This document shows, in pieces, positions 7,731 through 16,182 of a stretch of DNA of 64,000 nucleotides (position 1 is the first letter of the stretch; each line of letters begins with the position of its first letter). The stretch is taken from the NCBI GenBank assembly GCA_040219735.1, contig JAVJRX010000031.1; one strand, 5' to 3'. Origin of the DNA: Coleofasciculus sp040219735. GTDB lineage: Bacteria; Cyanobacteriota; Cyanobacteriia; Cyanobacteriales; Coleofasciculaceae. The position numbers were made by a program, and so were the translations under genes. The notes beneath the pieces are model-generated. The model was not told the DNA's origin. It saw only the letters and a list, made by a program, of their open reading frames with translations, and made no database searches.

Positions 7731-8000
7731 ATGAACCTCGATGATAAAGTTTGTGGTAGTCGATTTGCTGATGTGGGTGGGAGAACCATCGATCACAAAC
7801 TTCCGCGATCGCAATACCCATGGCTGTCCTTAGACTTTGGAAATCTGTGGGTAATCTGCCGTAGCTGCAATCGGGAAAAAGGTGAAATGCACTGGTACGA
7901 GTACGAACATTATATGTTTATCCACTATCCTAATCGCTATCAAGATATCCAACTATTTCGACCCAGGCAATTGCTGAAATCGCTGAAGGCAAATCAATAA
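7731..8000 (+). CDS. HNH endonuclease family protein (89 aa)
   Basis: The beta-beta-alpha-metal HNH core is visible: RTIDHKLPRSQYP supplies the D-H pair, FGNLWVICRSCNREKGE the central asparagine and the CxxC zinc knuckle. The HNH usually has two CxxC knuckles; here the N-terminal one is reduced to a single cysteine (VCGSRF). The protein starts only eight residues before that cysteine, and an in-frame stop lies two codons upstream of the ATG, so a longer product is ruled out. It is the last gene of a three-gene cluster. It is probably a small DNA nuclease, and the incomplete knuckle leaves activity uncertain. Confidence 0.75.
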   Translation: MNLDDKVCGSRFADVGGRTIDHKLPRSQYPWLSLDFGNLWVICRSCNREKGEMHWYEYEHYMFIHYPNRYQDIQLFRPRQLLKSLKANQ

Positions 8001-8098
8001 AGTCAGCACATTACACCGTTAGGCTTCAATGATGACTCCTAAATTGCCGCGTTTTCGCACCAATCGACAAGCCGTTGCGCCACTAGAACGCTAAAATC

Positions 8099-8389
8099 AT
8101 GAATATAATAGATCCAAGTGTAATTAGTTTAAACTTGACTAAGTTGATGGCGATGATTCCTATTAATAAAGCCAAACAGCAATTGCAAGATTTGATCGAT
8201 GCTGTGAGTCAATCCCATGAGCCAATTGTGATTACTTCAGGAAGTAGCAATGCGATTTTACTGTCTGAAGCCGATTGGTTAGCAATTCAGGAAACGCTGT
8301 ATCTACTTTCGATACCGGGAATGCGGGAATCAATTCGTGCTGGTTTGGCAACTCCGCTTGAAGAATGTGATCAGGAGTTGGAGTGGTGA
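8099..8389 (+). CDS. YefM/Phd-family antitoxin
   Basis: The antitoxin of a type II toxin-antitoxin pair: its N-terminal domain binds the operon's promoter and its C-terminal tail neutralises the toxin. Recognisable parts are MIPINKAKQQLQDLIDAV, EPIVITSGSSNAILLSEADW (the Phd/YefM DNA-binding fold) and the acidic tail LEECDQELEW. The family normally begins at MxxI, so the ATG at 8147 is a likelier start than 8099; neither has a strong ribosome-binding site. The stop overlaps the toxin start by 7 bp, typical of translational coupling. Confidence 0.85.
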   Translation: MNIIDPSVISLNLTKLMAMIPINKAKQQLQDLIDAVSQSHEPIVITSGSSNAILLSEADWLAIQETLYLLSIPGMRESIRAGLATPLEECDQELEW

Positions 8390-8649
8390 CTTGGCAACTT
8401 GTCTACACGAAACAGGCTCAGAAGGATGCCAAGAAGCTATCTCAAAGTAATTTACGAGACAAAGCTCAAGCACTACTCGATATCATTGAAATTAACCCAT
8501 TTCAGAATCCCCCACCTTACGAAAAGCTAGTGGGTGATTTATCTGGTGCTTACTCGCGGCGTATCAATATCCAGCATCGTCTCGTGTATCAAGTGATTGA
8601 GTCAGAGAATACCGTAAAGATTCTGCGGATGTGGACTCATTATGAGTAA
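8383..8649 (+). CDS. YoeB/Txe-family mRNA interferase toxin
   Basis: A ribosome-dependent mRNA endonuclease of the RelE superfamily, released when the neighbouring YefM-type antitoxin is degraded. Every hallmark is present: KQAQKDAKKL, the NPFQNPPPYEKL segment, GAYSRRINIQHRLVYQV containing the catalytic R/H residues, and the ending LRMWTHYE. At 88 aa it is full length. It begins with GTG codons (8383 or 8386) inside the end of the antitoxin gene. The pair appears intact. Confidence 0.93.
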   Translation: MVTWQLVYTKQAQKDAKKLSQSNLRDKAQALLDIIEINPFQNPPPYEKLVGDLSGAYSRRINIQHRLVYQVIESENTVKILRMWTHYE

Positions 8650-8677
8650 TGTTTTGTAACACGAGCGCAACGAGAAG

Positions 8678-8914
8678 CTAAGGAGACAATACTAGCCCCA
8701 AGATAAATAAGAGCAAACCGCCTATCCAAACGAGAAGAGGTTTGGTTTGTCGTGTCCGTTTCCTTCTCGCGTAGTAGACAATATATCCAGGAATAACGAG
8801 GCAAAGCAATCCGTCAAGAGCAGAATAACGAAAGGCTTGCACGAGGATGTAGACTTGGGCAGAAAAAGAAGTTATCAACCCTGCCAAGCTCATGAACTGT
8901 GCTAGTTTTGCCAT
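8678..8914 (-). CDS. Small membrane protein (78 aa)
   Basis: Not a family I recognise. Hydrophobic stretches at residues ~8-25, 34-48 and 60-77 predict two or three membrane helices. A basic loop (YYARRKRTRQTK) between the last two would face the cytoplasm by the positive-inside rule. It is convergent with the toxin gene, whose stop is 28 bp away. Confidence 0.5.
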   Translation of the reverse strand: MAKLAQFMSLAGLITSFSAQVYILVQAFRYSALDGLLCLVIPGYIVYYARRKRTRQTKPLLVWIGGLLLFILGLVLSP

Positions 8915-9265
8915 TTCTTTACTCGCTGCTAACGTGTCAGGTTGCCAAAATTTTTGATAGGTGATTATTCAAGAGAGTTTATCTGAGATCGTCTCCTTGT
9001 CAATGGGAAACATTGAGGAATTTCGCGAAATTTTAAGAATGATTGCAATAAACAACCGTGTAGTTGTTTAAATTGGAGGCTGAATCCCAGTCAGTAAGCA
9101 GGTTTGGGCGATTTTTCCGCCATGACCATCCGAGTTAATACCTACTCACGAAATGCTTAAAGTCTGAGACAATCAGAAGCGACTTGAAAATATAAACTCA
9201 TCAATAACACTGCCCATTCGTCCTCAATCGGGCTTTGTGCAACAAATACAAGGGAGAAACTCGGT
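8915..9265. other. Spacer upstream of chlB
   Basis: This 351-bp AT-rich spacer should hold the chlB promoter. I see no coding potential, no strong palindrome and no repeat copy. The only translation signal is gggaga 8-13 bases before the chlB ATG. Confidence 0.4.
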
Positions 9266-10792
9266 ATGAAATTGGCTTACTGGATGTATGCAGGTCCGGC
9301 TCACATTGGCACTCTCCGCGTTGCCAGTTCCTTTAAGAATGTCCACGCGATCATGCATGCACCACTGGGCGATGATTATTTCAACGTGATGCGATCGATG
9401 CTAGAACGGGAGCGAGACTACACCCCAGTAACCGCCAGCATCGTAGATCGACACGTTTTGGCACGGGGTTCTCAGGAAAAAGTGGTGGATAATATCATCC
9501 GCAAGGATAAGGAAGTCACCCCAGATCTGATTGTATTGACCCCCACCTGCACCTCCAGCATTCTCCAAGAAGATTTGGCTAACTTCGTCGAACGCGCTCA
9601 ACTTGAAGCGAACGGTGATGTGATGCTGGCAGATGTGAACCACTACCGGGTGAATGAACTACAAGCCGCCGATCGCACTCTGGAGCAAATTGTCCAGTAT
9701 TATCTGAACAAGGCGAAGAAGAAAGGGGAATTACCAGAGGGTAAGACTCAAAAGCCTTCGGTGAACATCATTGGTATTTCCACCCTCGGCTTCCACAACC
9801 AGCACGACTGCACCGAATTAAAGCGGTTAATGGCTGACTTGGGGATTGAAGTGAACGAGGTGATCCCAGAAGGCGCATCAGTTCACAATCTGAAAAATTT
9901 GCCTCGCGCTTGGTTTAATTTAGTGCCCTATCGGGAAATCGGTATGATGGCGGCGCGTTACCTGGAAGCCGAGTTCGATATGCCTTATGTGGATATCACA
10001 CCGATGGGTGTAGTGGAAACAGCACGGTGTATCCGCAAGATTCAGCAGGTACTCAACCAGCAAGGCGCTGATGTGGATTACGAGGAGTATATTAATAATC
10101 AGACGCTGTATGTATCCCAAGCGGCTTGGTTCTCCCGTTCCATTGACTGTCAGAATTTAACCGGGAAGAAAGCCGTTGTCTTTGGTGACAATACCCACGC
10201 GGCGGCGATGACCAAGATTTTGGCACGGGAGATGGGGATTCATGTAGTGCTAGCGGGGACTTATTGCAAGTATGATGCAGACTGGTTCAAGGAACAGGTG
10301 AGCGAATACTGTGATCAGATCCTAATTAGTGAGGATAACGGTGAAATTGGCGATGCGATCGCGCGGATTGAACCCTCGGCTATTTTTGGCACTCAGATGG
10401 AACGCCATGTGGGTAAGCGTTTGGATATTCCCTGTGGTGTGATTGCTGCACCGATTCACATCCAAGACTTCCCCATTGGTTATAAACCATTCATGGGTTA
10501 CGAGGGGACAAATCAAATGGCTGATTTAGTGTACAATTCCTTTACCTTGGGAATGGAAGATCACCTGTTGGAAATCTTCGGTGGTCATGATACAAAGGAA
10601 GTGATTACTAAAGGGATTTCCGCTGGTTCTGATTTGAATTGGAATAAAGAAGCACAAACTGAATTGAATAAGGTTCCAGGTTTCGTGCGCGGTAAAGTGA
10701 AGCGGAATACAGAGAAGTTTGCGCGGGAGCGAGGGTTTAGTGAAATTACCCTTGAGGTGATGTACGCCGCTAAGGAATCTGTCGGCGCTTAG
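9266..10792 (+). CDS. chlB: Light-independent protochlorophyllide reductase subunit B
   Basis: ChlB, with ChlN, forms the catalytic component of dark-operative protochlorophyllide oxidoreductase, a nitrogenase-like enzyme making chlorophyllide without light; electrons come from ChlL. The 508-aa product is family length and starts with the invariant MKLAYWMYAGPAHIGTLRVA. TPTCTSSILQEDL supplies the conserved cysteine ligand near residue 95. Other family blocks are NIIGISTLGFHNQHDCTELKRL, FGDNTHAAAMTKIL, FGTQMERHVGKRLDIPCGVI and the C-terminal VPGFVRGKVKRNTEKFARERG. chlL and chlN are not in the window. An IR follows the stop. Confidence 0.97.
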   Translation: MKLAYWMYAGPAHIGTLRVASSFKNVHAIMHAPLGDDYFNVMRSMLERERDYTPVTASIVDRHVLARGSQEKVVDNIIRKDKEVTPDLIVLTPTCTSSILQEDLANFVERAQLEANGDVMLADVNHYRVNELQAADRTLEQIVQYYLNKAKKKGELPEGKTQKPSVNIIGISTLGFHNQHDCTELKRLMADLGIEVNEVIPEGASVHNLKNLPRAWFNLVPYREIGMMAARYLEAEFDMPYVDITPMGVVETARCIRKIQQVLNQQGADVDYEEYINNQTLYVSQAAWFSRSIDCQNLTGKKAVVFGDNTHAAAMTKILAREMGIHVVLAGTYCKYDADWFKEQVSEYCDQILISEDNGEIGDAIARIEPSAIFGTQMERHVGKRLDIPCGVIAAPIHIQDFPIGYKPFMGYEGTNQMADLVYNSFTLGMEDHLLEIFGGHDTKEVITKGISAGSDLNWNKEAQTELNKVPGFVRGKVKRNTEKFARERGFSEITLEVMYAAKESVGA

Positions 10793-10827
10793 AGAAAGGA
10801 CTTCGCGATCGCACACCTTGTAGTAGC

Positions 10828-10860
10828 ATGAGAGTGTTTCCTGGCTGGGGACACTCTCAT
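10828..10860 (+). terminator. Stem-loop after chlB
   Basis: ATGAGAGTGT (10828-10837) and ACACTCTCAT (10851-10860) pair perfectly over 10 bp, 35 bases past the chlB stop. No T-tract follows, so intrinsic termination is likely but not certain. Confidence 0.5.
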
Positions 10861-10887
10861 TGATATAGAAGTAGGGGTTGGCTGAAA

Positions 10888-11184
10888 ATGACACAGGGTA
10901 ATTCTGAGCAAGGTAAACTGTATACAAGATTTATTTCCAATCTGAAAAGAATTCAGTATTTTGGCTATTTCCTTGTTGTTGCTTTCAGTCTAATTTTTTT
11001 GTTTGGGACGGGATTTTTTCAGGTTCGCACGGCTGGAGCAAACATCCTTGCTGTAGTCTTCCCCTTACTGGTGGTGGTGTTGCAAGGTATAATCGGCTGC
11101 TTAACCGTCTACGTTATCACCCAAGCTCTGATCGCGATCGTTGACCTTCTCAGTCGCATTGAACTGAATACGAGGTCTAGATAG
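10888..11184 (+). CDS. Two-helix membrane protein (98 aa)
   Basis: A small membrane protein of unknown function. After a polar N-terminus of ~24 residues, two hydrophobic helices follow (about 27-47, FGYFLVVAFSLIFLFGTGFF, and 54-84, ILAVVFPLLVVVLQGIIGCL and onwards), with a polar C-terminus. The gene has the same orientation as chlB but lies beyond its hairpin, so co-transcription is doubtful. Confidence 0.6.
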   Translation: MTQGNSEQGKLYTRFISNLKRIQYFGYFLVVAFSLIFLFGTGFFQVRTAGANILAVVFPLLVVVLQGIIGCLTVYVITQALIAIVDLLSRIELNTRSR

Positions 11185-11334
11185 GAGTAAGCATCCTTGA
11201 TGATTCTTATCGGAGGAGTAGAAGACGTTAGTGGAACATCTCTAAGCTGGTCAATTGAGTATTTTCCAATAAAATGGAATTGGTTTCAACCCAAGGAACC
11301 CAAAGCTTGCATTCGTCTAAAGACGACTGTATAA

Positions 11335-11392
11335 AAGTTTTAGTCCATTTTAATGGACTTTAGCTATAAGCCAAGAACTTGAGTTCTTGGCG
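11335..11392 (+). repeat. Double-hairpin dispersed repeat, copy 1
   Basis: Two adjacent palindromes, AGTCCATT-tt-AATGGACT (11342-11359) and GCCAAGAACT-tg-AGTTCTTGGC (11370-11391), are separated by TTAGCTATAA. The same unit occurs inverted at 24546-24604 with nearly identical spacing. The spacer 11185-11460 otherwise shows only a small TCGTC-taaa-GACGA hairpin near 11314. Confidence 0.6.
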
Positions 11393-11460
11393 GGTGTCGG
11401 GGCTTACTGACAAAGGTACAAGATATCAGTTTTAAGGAATAGAAGAAAAGCTATTTACAA

Positions 11461-11691
11461 GTGCAGACCTGTAAGATTAAAAGCGATAATGAACGTCAAC
11501 TCTTGGTAGTGAGCAAACGTATTCACGTTACAATTCCCGACTATATTTATGAAAGTTTAGAGCAATGGGCAGACACCCAAGGCAGACCCAGAGCGAGTTT
11601 AGCTGCCTTTTTGATTGAGGTAGCTGTACTAGAAGCTCAAAAAACCGGACAGATACCACCCAAGCGAGAAAAACCAGATAAAGGCAGATAA
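11461..11691 (+). CDS. Ribbon-helix-helix (CopG-like) protein
   Basis: The segment SKRIHVTIPDYIYESLEQWA is a classic ribbon-helix-helix strand plus first helix, followed by GRPRASLAAFLIEVAVLEAQ, the turn and second helix. Such dimers bind operator DNA through the paired strands and often act as antitoxins or plasmid and phage regulators. At 76 aa it is a single domain with a basic tail. The start is a GTG at 11461; a GTG at 11509 just before SKRI is equally possible, and neither has a clear ribosome-binding site. No toxin gene is adjacent; a lipoprotein-like gene follows 12 bp later. Confidence 0.65.
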   Translation: MQTCKIKSDNERQLLVVSKRIHVTIPDYIYESLEQWADTQGRPRASLAAFLIEVAVLEAQKTGQIPPKREKPDKGR

Positions 11692-11703
11692 GAAGGATGA
11701 TTT

Positions 11704-12387
11704 ATGTCAATGCAGCGCCAATGGATAACTAACAATCGCATATCCTGGTTTTTGGGTCGAGTGTTGTGCTGTTTGAGTTTGGGACTGACTATCGCTTGTC
11801 AAGCAGAACCTCCCTCTGGGGTGAATTCTCCGGGAACGTCTGCTGAATCTGTAACTTCCTCCAGTTCCACCGAACCAGCCACTCCGACTAACTCATCGTC
11901 AACGGATAGCCAAAATACTTATAAAAACGAGTCTTTGGGTATCAGTTTCGAGTATCCAGAGGGGTTTGTTGTTGATGATACCAGTGAAGAGTCAGATACT
12001 GAGTCTGAAGTGAGGCGGGGAACCGTAGAGGTATGGACGCAGGCGGATTATCAGGCGATGCAGACGAATGAATTTGAGGGTACGGAATTGCCAGCCAACG
12101 TTAGCCTTTGGGTTTATGAGAATCCCAATCGCCTCTCGTTACAAGACTGGGTAGAAAGCCGTTCTGACTATTTTGTATCCCCACAGAACTATAAAGAGCA
12201 ACAGGTAGCCAATCAAGACGCGATCGCATTCCAGTCTACAGGGTTGTACGAGTTCGAGAATATCGTGTTTCCCAGTCTTGATGGTGAAGATATTATTGTG
12301 ATTAGTTTGGCTAAAGGAACTGGCAATGAGGCGGTGTATCGACAGGCGTTTGAGCGAATTCAGGGAACGTTGCAACTCTTGCAGTAG
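11704..12387 (+). CDS. Secreted or lipoprotein of unknown function
   Basis: The N-terminus has a signal peptide (residues ~14-32, FLGRVLCCLSLGLTIAC) ending at a cysteine that could be lipidated, though the lipobox (TIAC) is not ideal. A serine/threonine-rich linker (about 35-70) follows, then a globular domain starting YKNESLGISFEYPEGF. That domain resembles PsbP-like or surface lipoproteins that bind small ligands, but the match is too weak to name. It is expected at the plasma membrane facing the periplasm. The gene follows the ribbon-helix-helix gene by 12 bp. Confidence 0.6.
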   Translation: MSMQRQWITNNRISWFLGRVLCCLSLGLTIACQAEPPSGVNSPGTSAESVTSSSSTEPATPTNSSSTDSQNTYKNESLGISFEYPEGFVVDDTSEESDTESEVRRGTVEVWTQADYQAMQTNEFEGTELPANVSLWVYENPNRLSLQDWVESRSDYFVSPQNYKEQQVANQDAIAFQSTGLYEFENIVFPSLDGEDIIVISLAKGTGNEAVYRQAFERIQGTLQLLQ

Positions 12388-12461
12388 TAGGATTTCCTGT
12401 GGGTTCGAGTTCTTACTTTTCAGGGTATGTGGTGCAACGAAGGTATATAAGTTTTGATCTT

Positions 12462-12521
12462 GTAGGGGCGGGTTTTACTACTATCTTTTCACTTGCACCC
12501 ATAAGTAATTAAATCCGCCCC
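12462..12521 (+). repeat. Family-1 inverted repeat (GTAGGGGCGGGTTT), copy
   Basis: The copy begins GTAGGGGCGGGTTTTACTAC and ends with the imperfect inverted arm AAATCCGCCCC. The interior (CTATCTTTTC, then ACCCATAAGTAATT) matches the other copies. It lies 74 bp past the lipoprotein gene. The nearby peptide MSVTELLPTLQKL (12616-12654) looks like a fragment of a cyanobacterial antitoxin-like N-terminus. Confidence 0.75.
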
Positions 12522-12790
12522 GACGCAGGTTTCTAGACTTCATGTGAAAAGTCAGGTTCGAGCCGGTGCGATCGCACTCTCTATAATTAGAGTTAGCTCC
12601 TCTAATGTTTGTGCTATGTCCGTAACAGAATTACTACCAACACTGCAAAAACTAATTGCACATTACCATTCAATAAGCGGGAGTAATTATTATGGCTGCT
12701 CCCCATTCAGAGTGTGGTTTTGGAAAGTAAGGTTTGAGGTTTTTCAAACCAGCTAGCGCCAAAATCATATATCCATAAAATCGACCTTGA

Positions 12791-12854
12791 GTAGGGGCGG
12801 GTTTAGTCACATCTTTTGTGAAACCGAAAAGATAGTAGTAAAACCCGCCCCTAC
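12791..12854 (-). repeat. Family-1 inverted repeat, copy
   Basis: An inverted copy with perfect outer arms: GTAGGGGCGGGTTT (12791-12804) against AAACCCGCCCCTAC (12841-12854). The interior ACATCTTTTGTGAAACCGAA is shared with the copies at 21912 and 45979. Confidence 0.8.
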
Positions 12855-12994
12855 ACAATCTATAAATCTCCCAATCTCCCACTCAAAACTTACCTCCCTT
12901 CGTTACACCACATACCGTGAAACTAAGATTATCTGACACGGCGTACATTGAGACAATTGTAGGGGCGCACCGACGTGCGCCCGGAAAACCTGTC

Positions 12995-13112
12995 ATACCA
13001 AATCCGGGTTAGCTACCCCCGTTATAACCTAGTCCGCGCAGGCGGACTTTGTTTGTGTAGCAGCGATTTCAATCGCCGTAGAAAAAGGGGGTGATAAAGG
13101 CGGATTTGGTAT
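12995..13112. repeat. 118-bp MITE-like element with ATACCAAATCCG ends
   Basis: Terminal arms ATACCAAATCCG (12995-13006) and CGGATTTGGTAT (13101-13112) are perfect inverted repeats, and the similarity continues inward to CTACCCCC/GGGGGTGAT. The interior contains the CCGCG-CAGGCGG...TTTGTTTGTGTAG unit also found at 35.84-35.92 and 63.68-63.73 kb. It has no coding capacity. Just before it, 12959-12982 is a GTAGGGGCGCACC/GTGCGCCC hairpin. Confidence 0.6.
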
Positions 13113-13138
13113 CAAATTTATTCTCAGCTACGGTTAAT

Positions 13139-13203
13139 CAGGGCGGGTTTTGTTGTTTATTTATCGGTGACTATCTAATTGAGTGGCTAAACCCGCCCCA
13201 ACA
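13139..13203 (+). repeat. Family-1 inverted repeat, diverged copy
   Basis: CAGGGCGGGTTTTG at the left and GGCTAAACCCGCCCCAAC at the right are the conserved arms, while the interior has drifted. It ends 27 bp from the stop of the Hsp70-like gene. The spacer 12388-13229 is thus almost entirely repeats. Confidence 0.65.
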
Positions 13204-13229
13204 AAGGCGTGATTATTACCTGGCATTTT

Positions 13230-15269
13230 CTACTGAATCAAGATTACCGCTTCTTGCGCCTTCGCATTAAGCGCTTTCTTTAACTCTCGCCCCACCTTAT
13301 TAATTAACTCATCAAACGCCTCCTGATTCTCAAGCAATTGTTCCCTAAACACCTTCTCTAACTCCGGCTTCATTTGCTCACAGGTTGAGTTAATCTTATT
13401 ATCATTCAACAGAAATTGACGACTCCAACTGGGAATATCTAACTTGGTCTTAATCGCTTCCTGGGTTTTGCTGCGCGTGATTTCCACACCAGCCGCCAGT
13501 ACCGAAATACCATAAATGACTAAAAGGGGCCAAGTCAAATGTCCAGTTAAAATCAGGGCAATAATCCCCCCAACCGTTCCCCCACCAATTACGATATTGA
13601 CAATTAATAACACCGTATCCGCCAAGATAGCATCGCCAACAGAGATTTCTGGGTTAACCACATCCGGATCAATCCCTTCCTCAAATCTTAAACTGCTTCT
13701 GGGTATCTGATATTTTTGACAAATTGGGTCGGTTTCCACCGACAATTCAGGTTGAATCTTGCTGTTAAACCAAGTAATCGATTGATTTTTGACAATCTGT
13801 CGTGCGGATTCAGTACCATTCTTCCCCAGAGAATCATTTTTAATCCACGCCTGTGCCTGCTGCTTCATCCGAGTTTCCAAGTCACCTAACGTCCGAATTT
13901 TATTCATGCGCCAGTCTTGCAAACTGGGTTTAACCGCGTTGTCAATTAATCCCTGGGATAACGGTTTAATTAACAGTTCAATTAACTCAGGAATATGTCG
14001 TTCAATAATCGATTTTAGTTTCTGAGAATCAAACCGTTGATCCACTTCTTTTTTAAACGCTTCCGCCCGTAAATCCCAGCGTCCGACTCGTGCTAACCCT
14101 AGGGCGATACACCGTTCCGGTTCGGGATCTGGACGCACTTGGGTAGCAGGTTCGGGGAAAATTTCTTCACAAATTTGACGGGTAAAGTGCATCCGCGATG
14201 CACCCCCTGTCATGAGTAAAACCTTTGGGGTTATCCCTTGTTCAGCTAGGGTTTCTTTTGCCTCAATCACTGACTCCCTAAATGATTCAATCCAACTTTT
14301 CCCATCCAATTCCGTTAACGGTTGATTTAATATCTCCGTCATAACTGCTTTATTGACTTGGGGAATAAAATAAATCTGTTCGTTAATCGATTCAAAACCA
14401 CGGGCAAAGGATTGGGGATGGCTGTAGACTTGTTCGTTAGAAAAATAATCTTCCTTGGCTTTACGGCTAGCCAATAGACAACGGGCTTTATGATGGGGAT
14501 ATTCCTCAAACACCCATTTTAATAATGCGGTATCTTCATAGTTCGCCACGGTTCGCTCAAAAATTGCTTTGTCAATTAGGAAAGCCCCTAACGTATTACT
14601 CCCAAAATCTAGGGGAATTTCATGTAAACTCTTGACTAACGTAAAATCGGTTGTGGAAGACCCAATATCAATAATCAGTACCGCCGATTTGAGCTTGTCA
14701 TAATCCAGCTTCCCCGCTTCCTTTGCCTGCATAAACGCCGCCCGTGATTCTGGAACCACGCTGAGTCGGGTAATTCCAGCAGCTTTACAGATGGTTTGGT
14801 ACTCTTGGCGATCGCGCTTTGACCATCCCGATGGACAACCAACGAAAAAATGACTCTTTTCTTCCCCTTCCAGTTGTTTGCTTTTTTGCAAAAGATTGTA
14901 GTAAGTTTCCAGAAAATGACGAATAGTCTTGCGGTAATTTAGATCGGCATTTGGTTTTTGTTTAAAGGCAATATCGAGTTGGGTTACACCCACTTGAATT
15001 AACGCTTGCTCCCCCACCAAATAACCTAAATCAGGATGCCAGCCTAGGGCTGTGACTTGAACTTTCTTATTATTCACCTCCAGCATTTCTGGGGGATCAA
15101 TACTCTCCACTACCGCTTTAGCCACGGCTGTTTCACCGTGTCCTAAATCAAATCCAATGGTTTCTAAAACAGGCATATTATCGGGAAGAATAGAAGATAG
15201 GGGTGACGTGTTCAGGTTCAAAATACTCTCGGTTTGCTCAGGGTTTTGTCGGAACAATACATCATTCAT
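13230..15269 (-). CDS. Hsp70/actin-like ATPase with C-terminal membrane hairpin
   Basis: The first ~400 residues carry the actin/Hsp70 ATPase fold. Phosphate-1 is GFDLGHGETAV (~39-49), phosphate-2 IIDIGSSTTDFTLV (~199-212), and the adenosine motif LLMTGGASRMHFT (~351-363). The usual Hsp70 substrate-binding domain is absent. Instead there is a helical region (400-540), a strongly hydrophobic stretch at ~550-596 that can make two membrane helices, and an amphipathic tail ending ELEKVFREQLLENQ and onward. At 679 aa it differs from DnaK in everything after the ATPase. It follows the GrpE-like candidate gene by 13 bp, so the two are probably co-transcribed. A membrane-tethered chaperone or filament-forming ATPase is inferred. 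Confidence 0.75.
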   Translation of the reverse strand: MNDVLFRQNPEQTESILNLNTSPLSSILPDNMPVLETIGFDLGHGETAVAKAVVESIDPPEMLEVNNKKVQVTALGWHPDLGYLVGEQALIQVGVTQLDIAFKQKPNADLNYRKTIRHFLETYYNLLQKSKQLEGEEKSHFFVGCPSGWSKRDRQEYQTICKAAGITRLSVVPESRAAFMQAKEAGKLDYDKLKSAVLIIDIGSSTTDFTLVKSLHEIPLDFGSNTLGAFLIDKAIFERTVANYEDTALLKWVFEEYPHHKARCLLASRKAKEDYFSNEQVYSHPQSFARGFESINEQIYFIPQVNKAVMTEILNQPLTELDGKSWIESFRESVIEAKETLAEQGITPKVLLMTGGASRMHFTRQICEEIFPEPATQVRPDPEPERCIALGLARVGRWDLRAEAFKKEVDQRFDSQKLKSIIERHIPELIELLIKPLSQGLIDNAVKPSLQDWRMNKIRTLGDLETRMKQQAQAWIKNDSLGKNGTESARQIVKNQSITWFNSKIQPELSVETDPICQKYQIPRSSLRFEEGIDPDVVNPEISVGDAILADTVLLIVNIVIGGGTVGGIIALILTGHLTWPLLVIYGISVLAAGVEITRSKTQEAIKTKLDIPSWSRQFLLNDNKINSTCEQMKPELEKVFREQLLENQEAFDELINKVGRELKKALNAKAQEAVILIQ

Positions 15270-15282
15270 AATTGATTATTTA

Positions 15283-16182
15283 TTAAGGTTTCGGTTCAAT
15301 TACCCGTCCCCGCCGCAATAAGCGATCGCCTTTCACTAAAGCCGGCGCGATTGTAATATACTCTTTAGCATTGGGGTTGATACTTGGCTCGAAGTCAAAA
15401 TACTCCCGCTGACTCTTAACATCATCCGGTTGATAGAGTTTGGCTTCAATACCCTGCTCGATCAAAATTTGGGGTATAAGTTTAGTCAGTTCTAGCGCCA
15501 TCTGGGGCTTTTCTAGAAAAGATGCGCCTATCAACCGTTGTAGCAGATTTAATAGTTCGGGTTGTTCCTCAATTGCATTCGCCTCTACGGTTTTCTTCCC
15601 ATCTTGGGCTTGAGCAACTGCCAAATCAATGGTATTGAGAGCCTCCGCTAGGTTATCTAACAGGACTTGGCTATCGATTCGCAAGGAAAGCGCAGAGGCT
15701 GTTGATTCAAGGGCGTCTGTAGGGTTTTCTGGAGAACCTTTATCGAGTTGGGAGACAACCTCAAGCCCGACAAGCAACGCCATCAGCAAAATATCCAGCC
15801 ACGCTCCGGGCGCATCGGAACTCAAGTTGAACAGGGAATCCAAGATACCGATACAGATAAGTCCCTGGAGAACTTTGAGAATTAGGCGTTTGGGAGACAA
15901 CCGTCGCCCTGTTTGATCCTCTGACTCCGGTTCTGGGGTGGTAACCCGCATCGGATTGGTTGGATTCGCCGCCGCTAGAGTGGCGACAGACTGGCGCAGC
16001 GCATCCAGGAAAAAAGCCGCCAGACGCACCTGAGAAACGCTCAGTCCCCCAATATAAGTGCTTTCGAGAGTATTGAGTTGGTTTTGCACCAGCATCACCA
16101 CCTGTTCTGGATTCGTCGTTTTATCGATCGCGCCTTGAAGTTCCTGTCGTTGTTTGCTAAAAAGCGTTAGTAGTGTGGTCAT
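15283..16182 (-). CDS. Possible GrpE-like membrane partner of the Hsp70-like protein
   Basis: A 299-aa protein whose last residues, IAPALVKGDRLLRRGRVIEP, resemble the closing beta-domain of GrpE nucleotide-exchange factors (GYRLGDRVLRPARV). The similarity is short, so this is a suggestion. The N-terminal 90 residues are helical with glutamine/leucine heptads. Two hydrophobic segments at about 100-147 (LILKVLQGLICIGILDSLF and AWLDILLMALLVGLEVVSQL) indicate membrane insertion. It lies 13 bp upstream of the Hsp70-like gene and would be translated first. Confidence 0.55.
   Translation of the reverse strand: MTTLLTLFSKQRQELQGAIDKTTNPEQVVMLVQNQLNTLESTYIGGLSVSQVRLAAFFLDALRQSVATLAAANPTNPMRVTTPEPESEDQTGRRLSPKRLILKVLQGLICIGILDSLFNLSSDAPGAWLDILLMALLVGLEVVSQLDKGSPENPTDALESTASALSLRIDSQVLLDNLAEALNTIDLAVAQAQDGKKTVEANAIEEQPELLNLLQRLIGASFLEKPQMALELTKLIPQILIEQGIEAKLYQPDDVKSQREYFDFEPSINPNAKEYITIAPALVKGDRLLRRGRVIEPKP

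Noticed and set aside
8029..8094. 21-codon ORF before the antitoxin gene
   Set aside because: It has no ribosome-binding site and no recognisable homology, and it is too short to support.
12544..12756. 70-codon reading frame between repeats
   Set aside because: Only the piece MSVTELLPTLQKL looks protein-like, as an antitoxin N-terminal fragment; the remainder is repeat sequence, so no gene is called.
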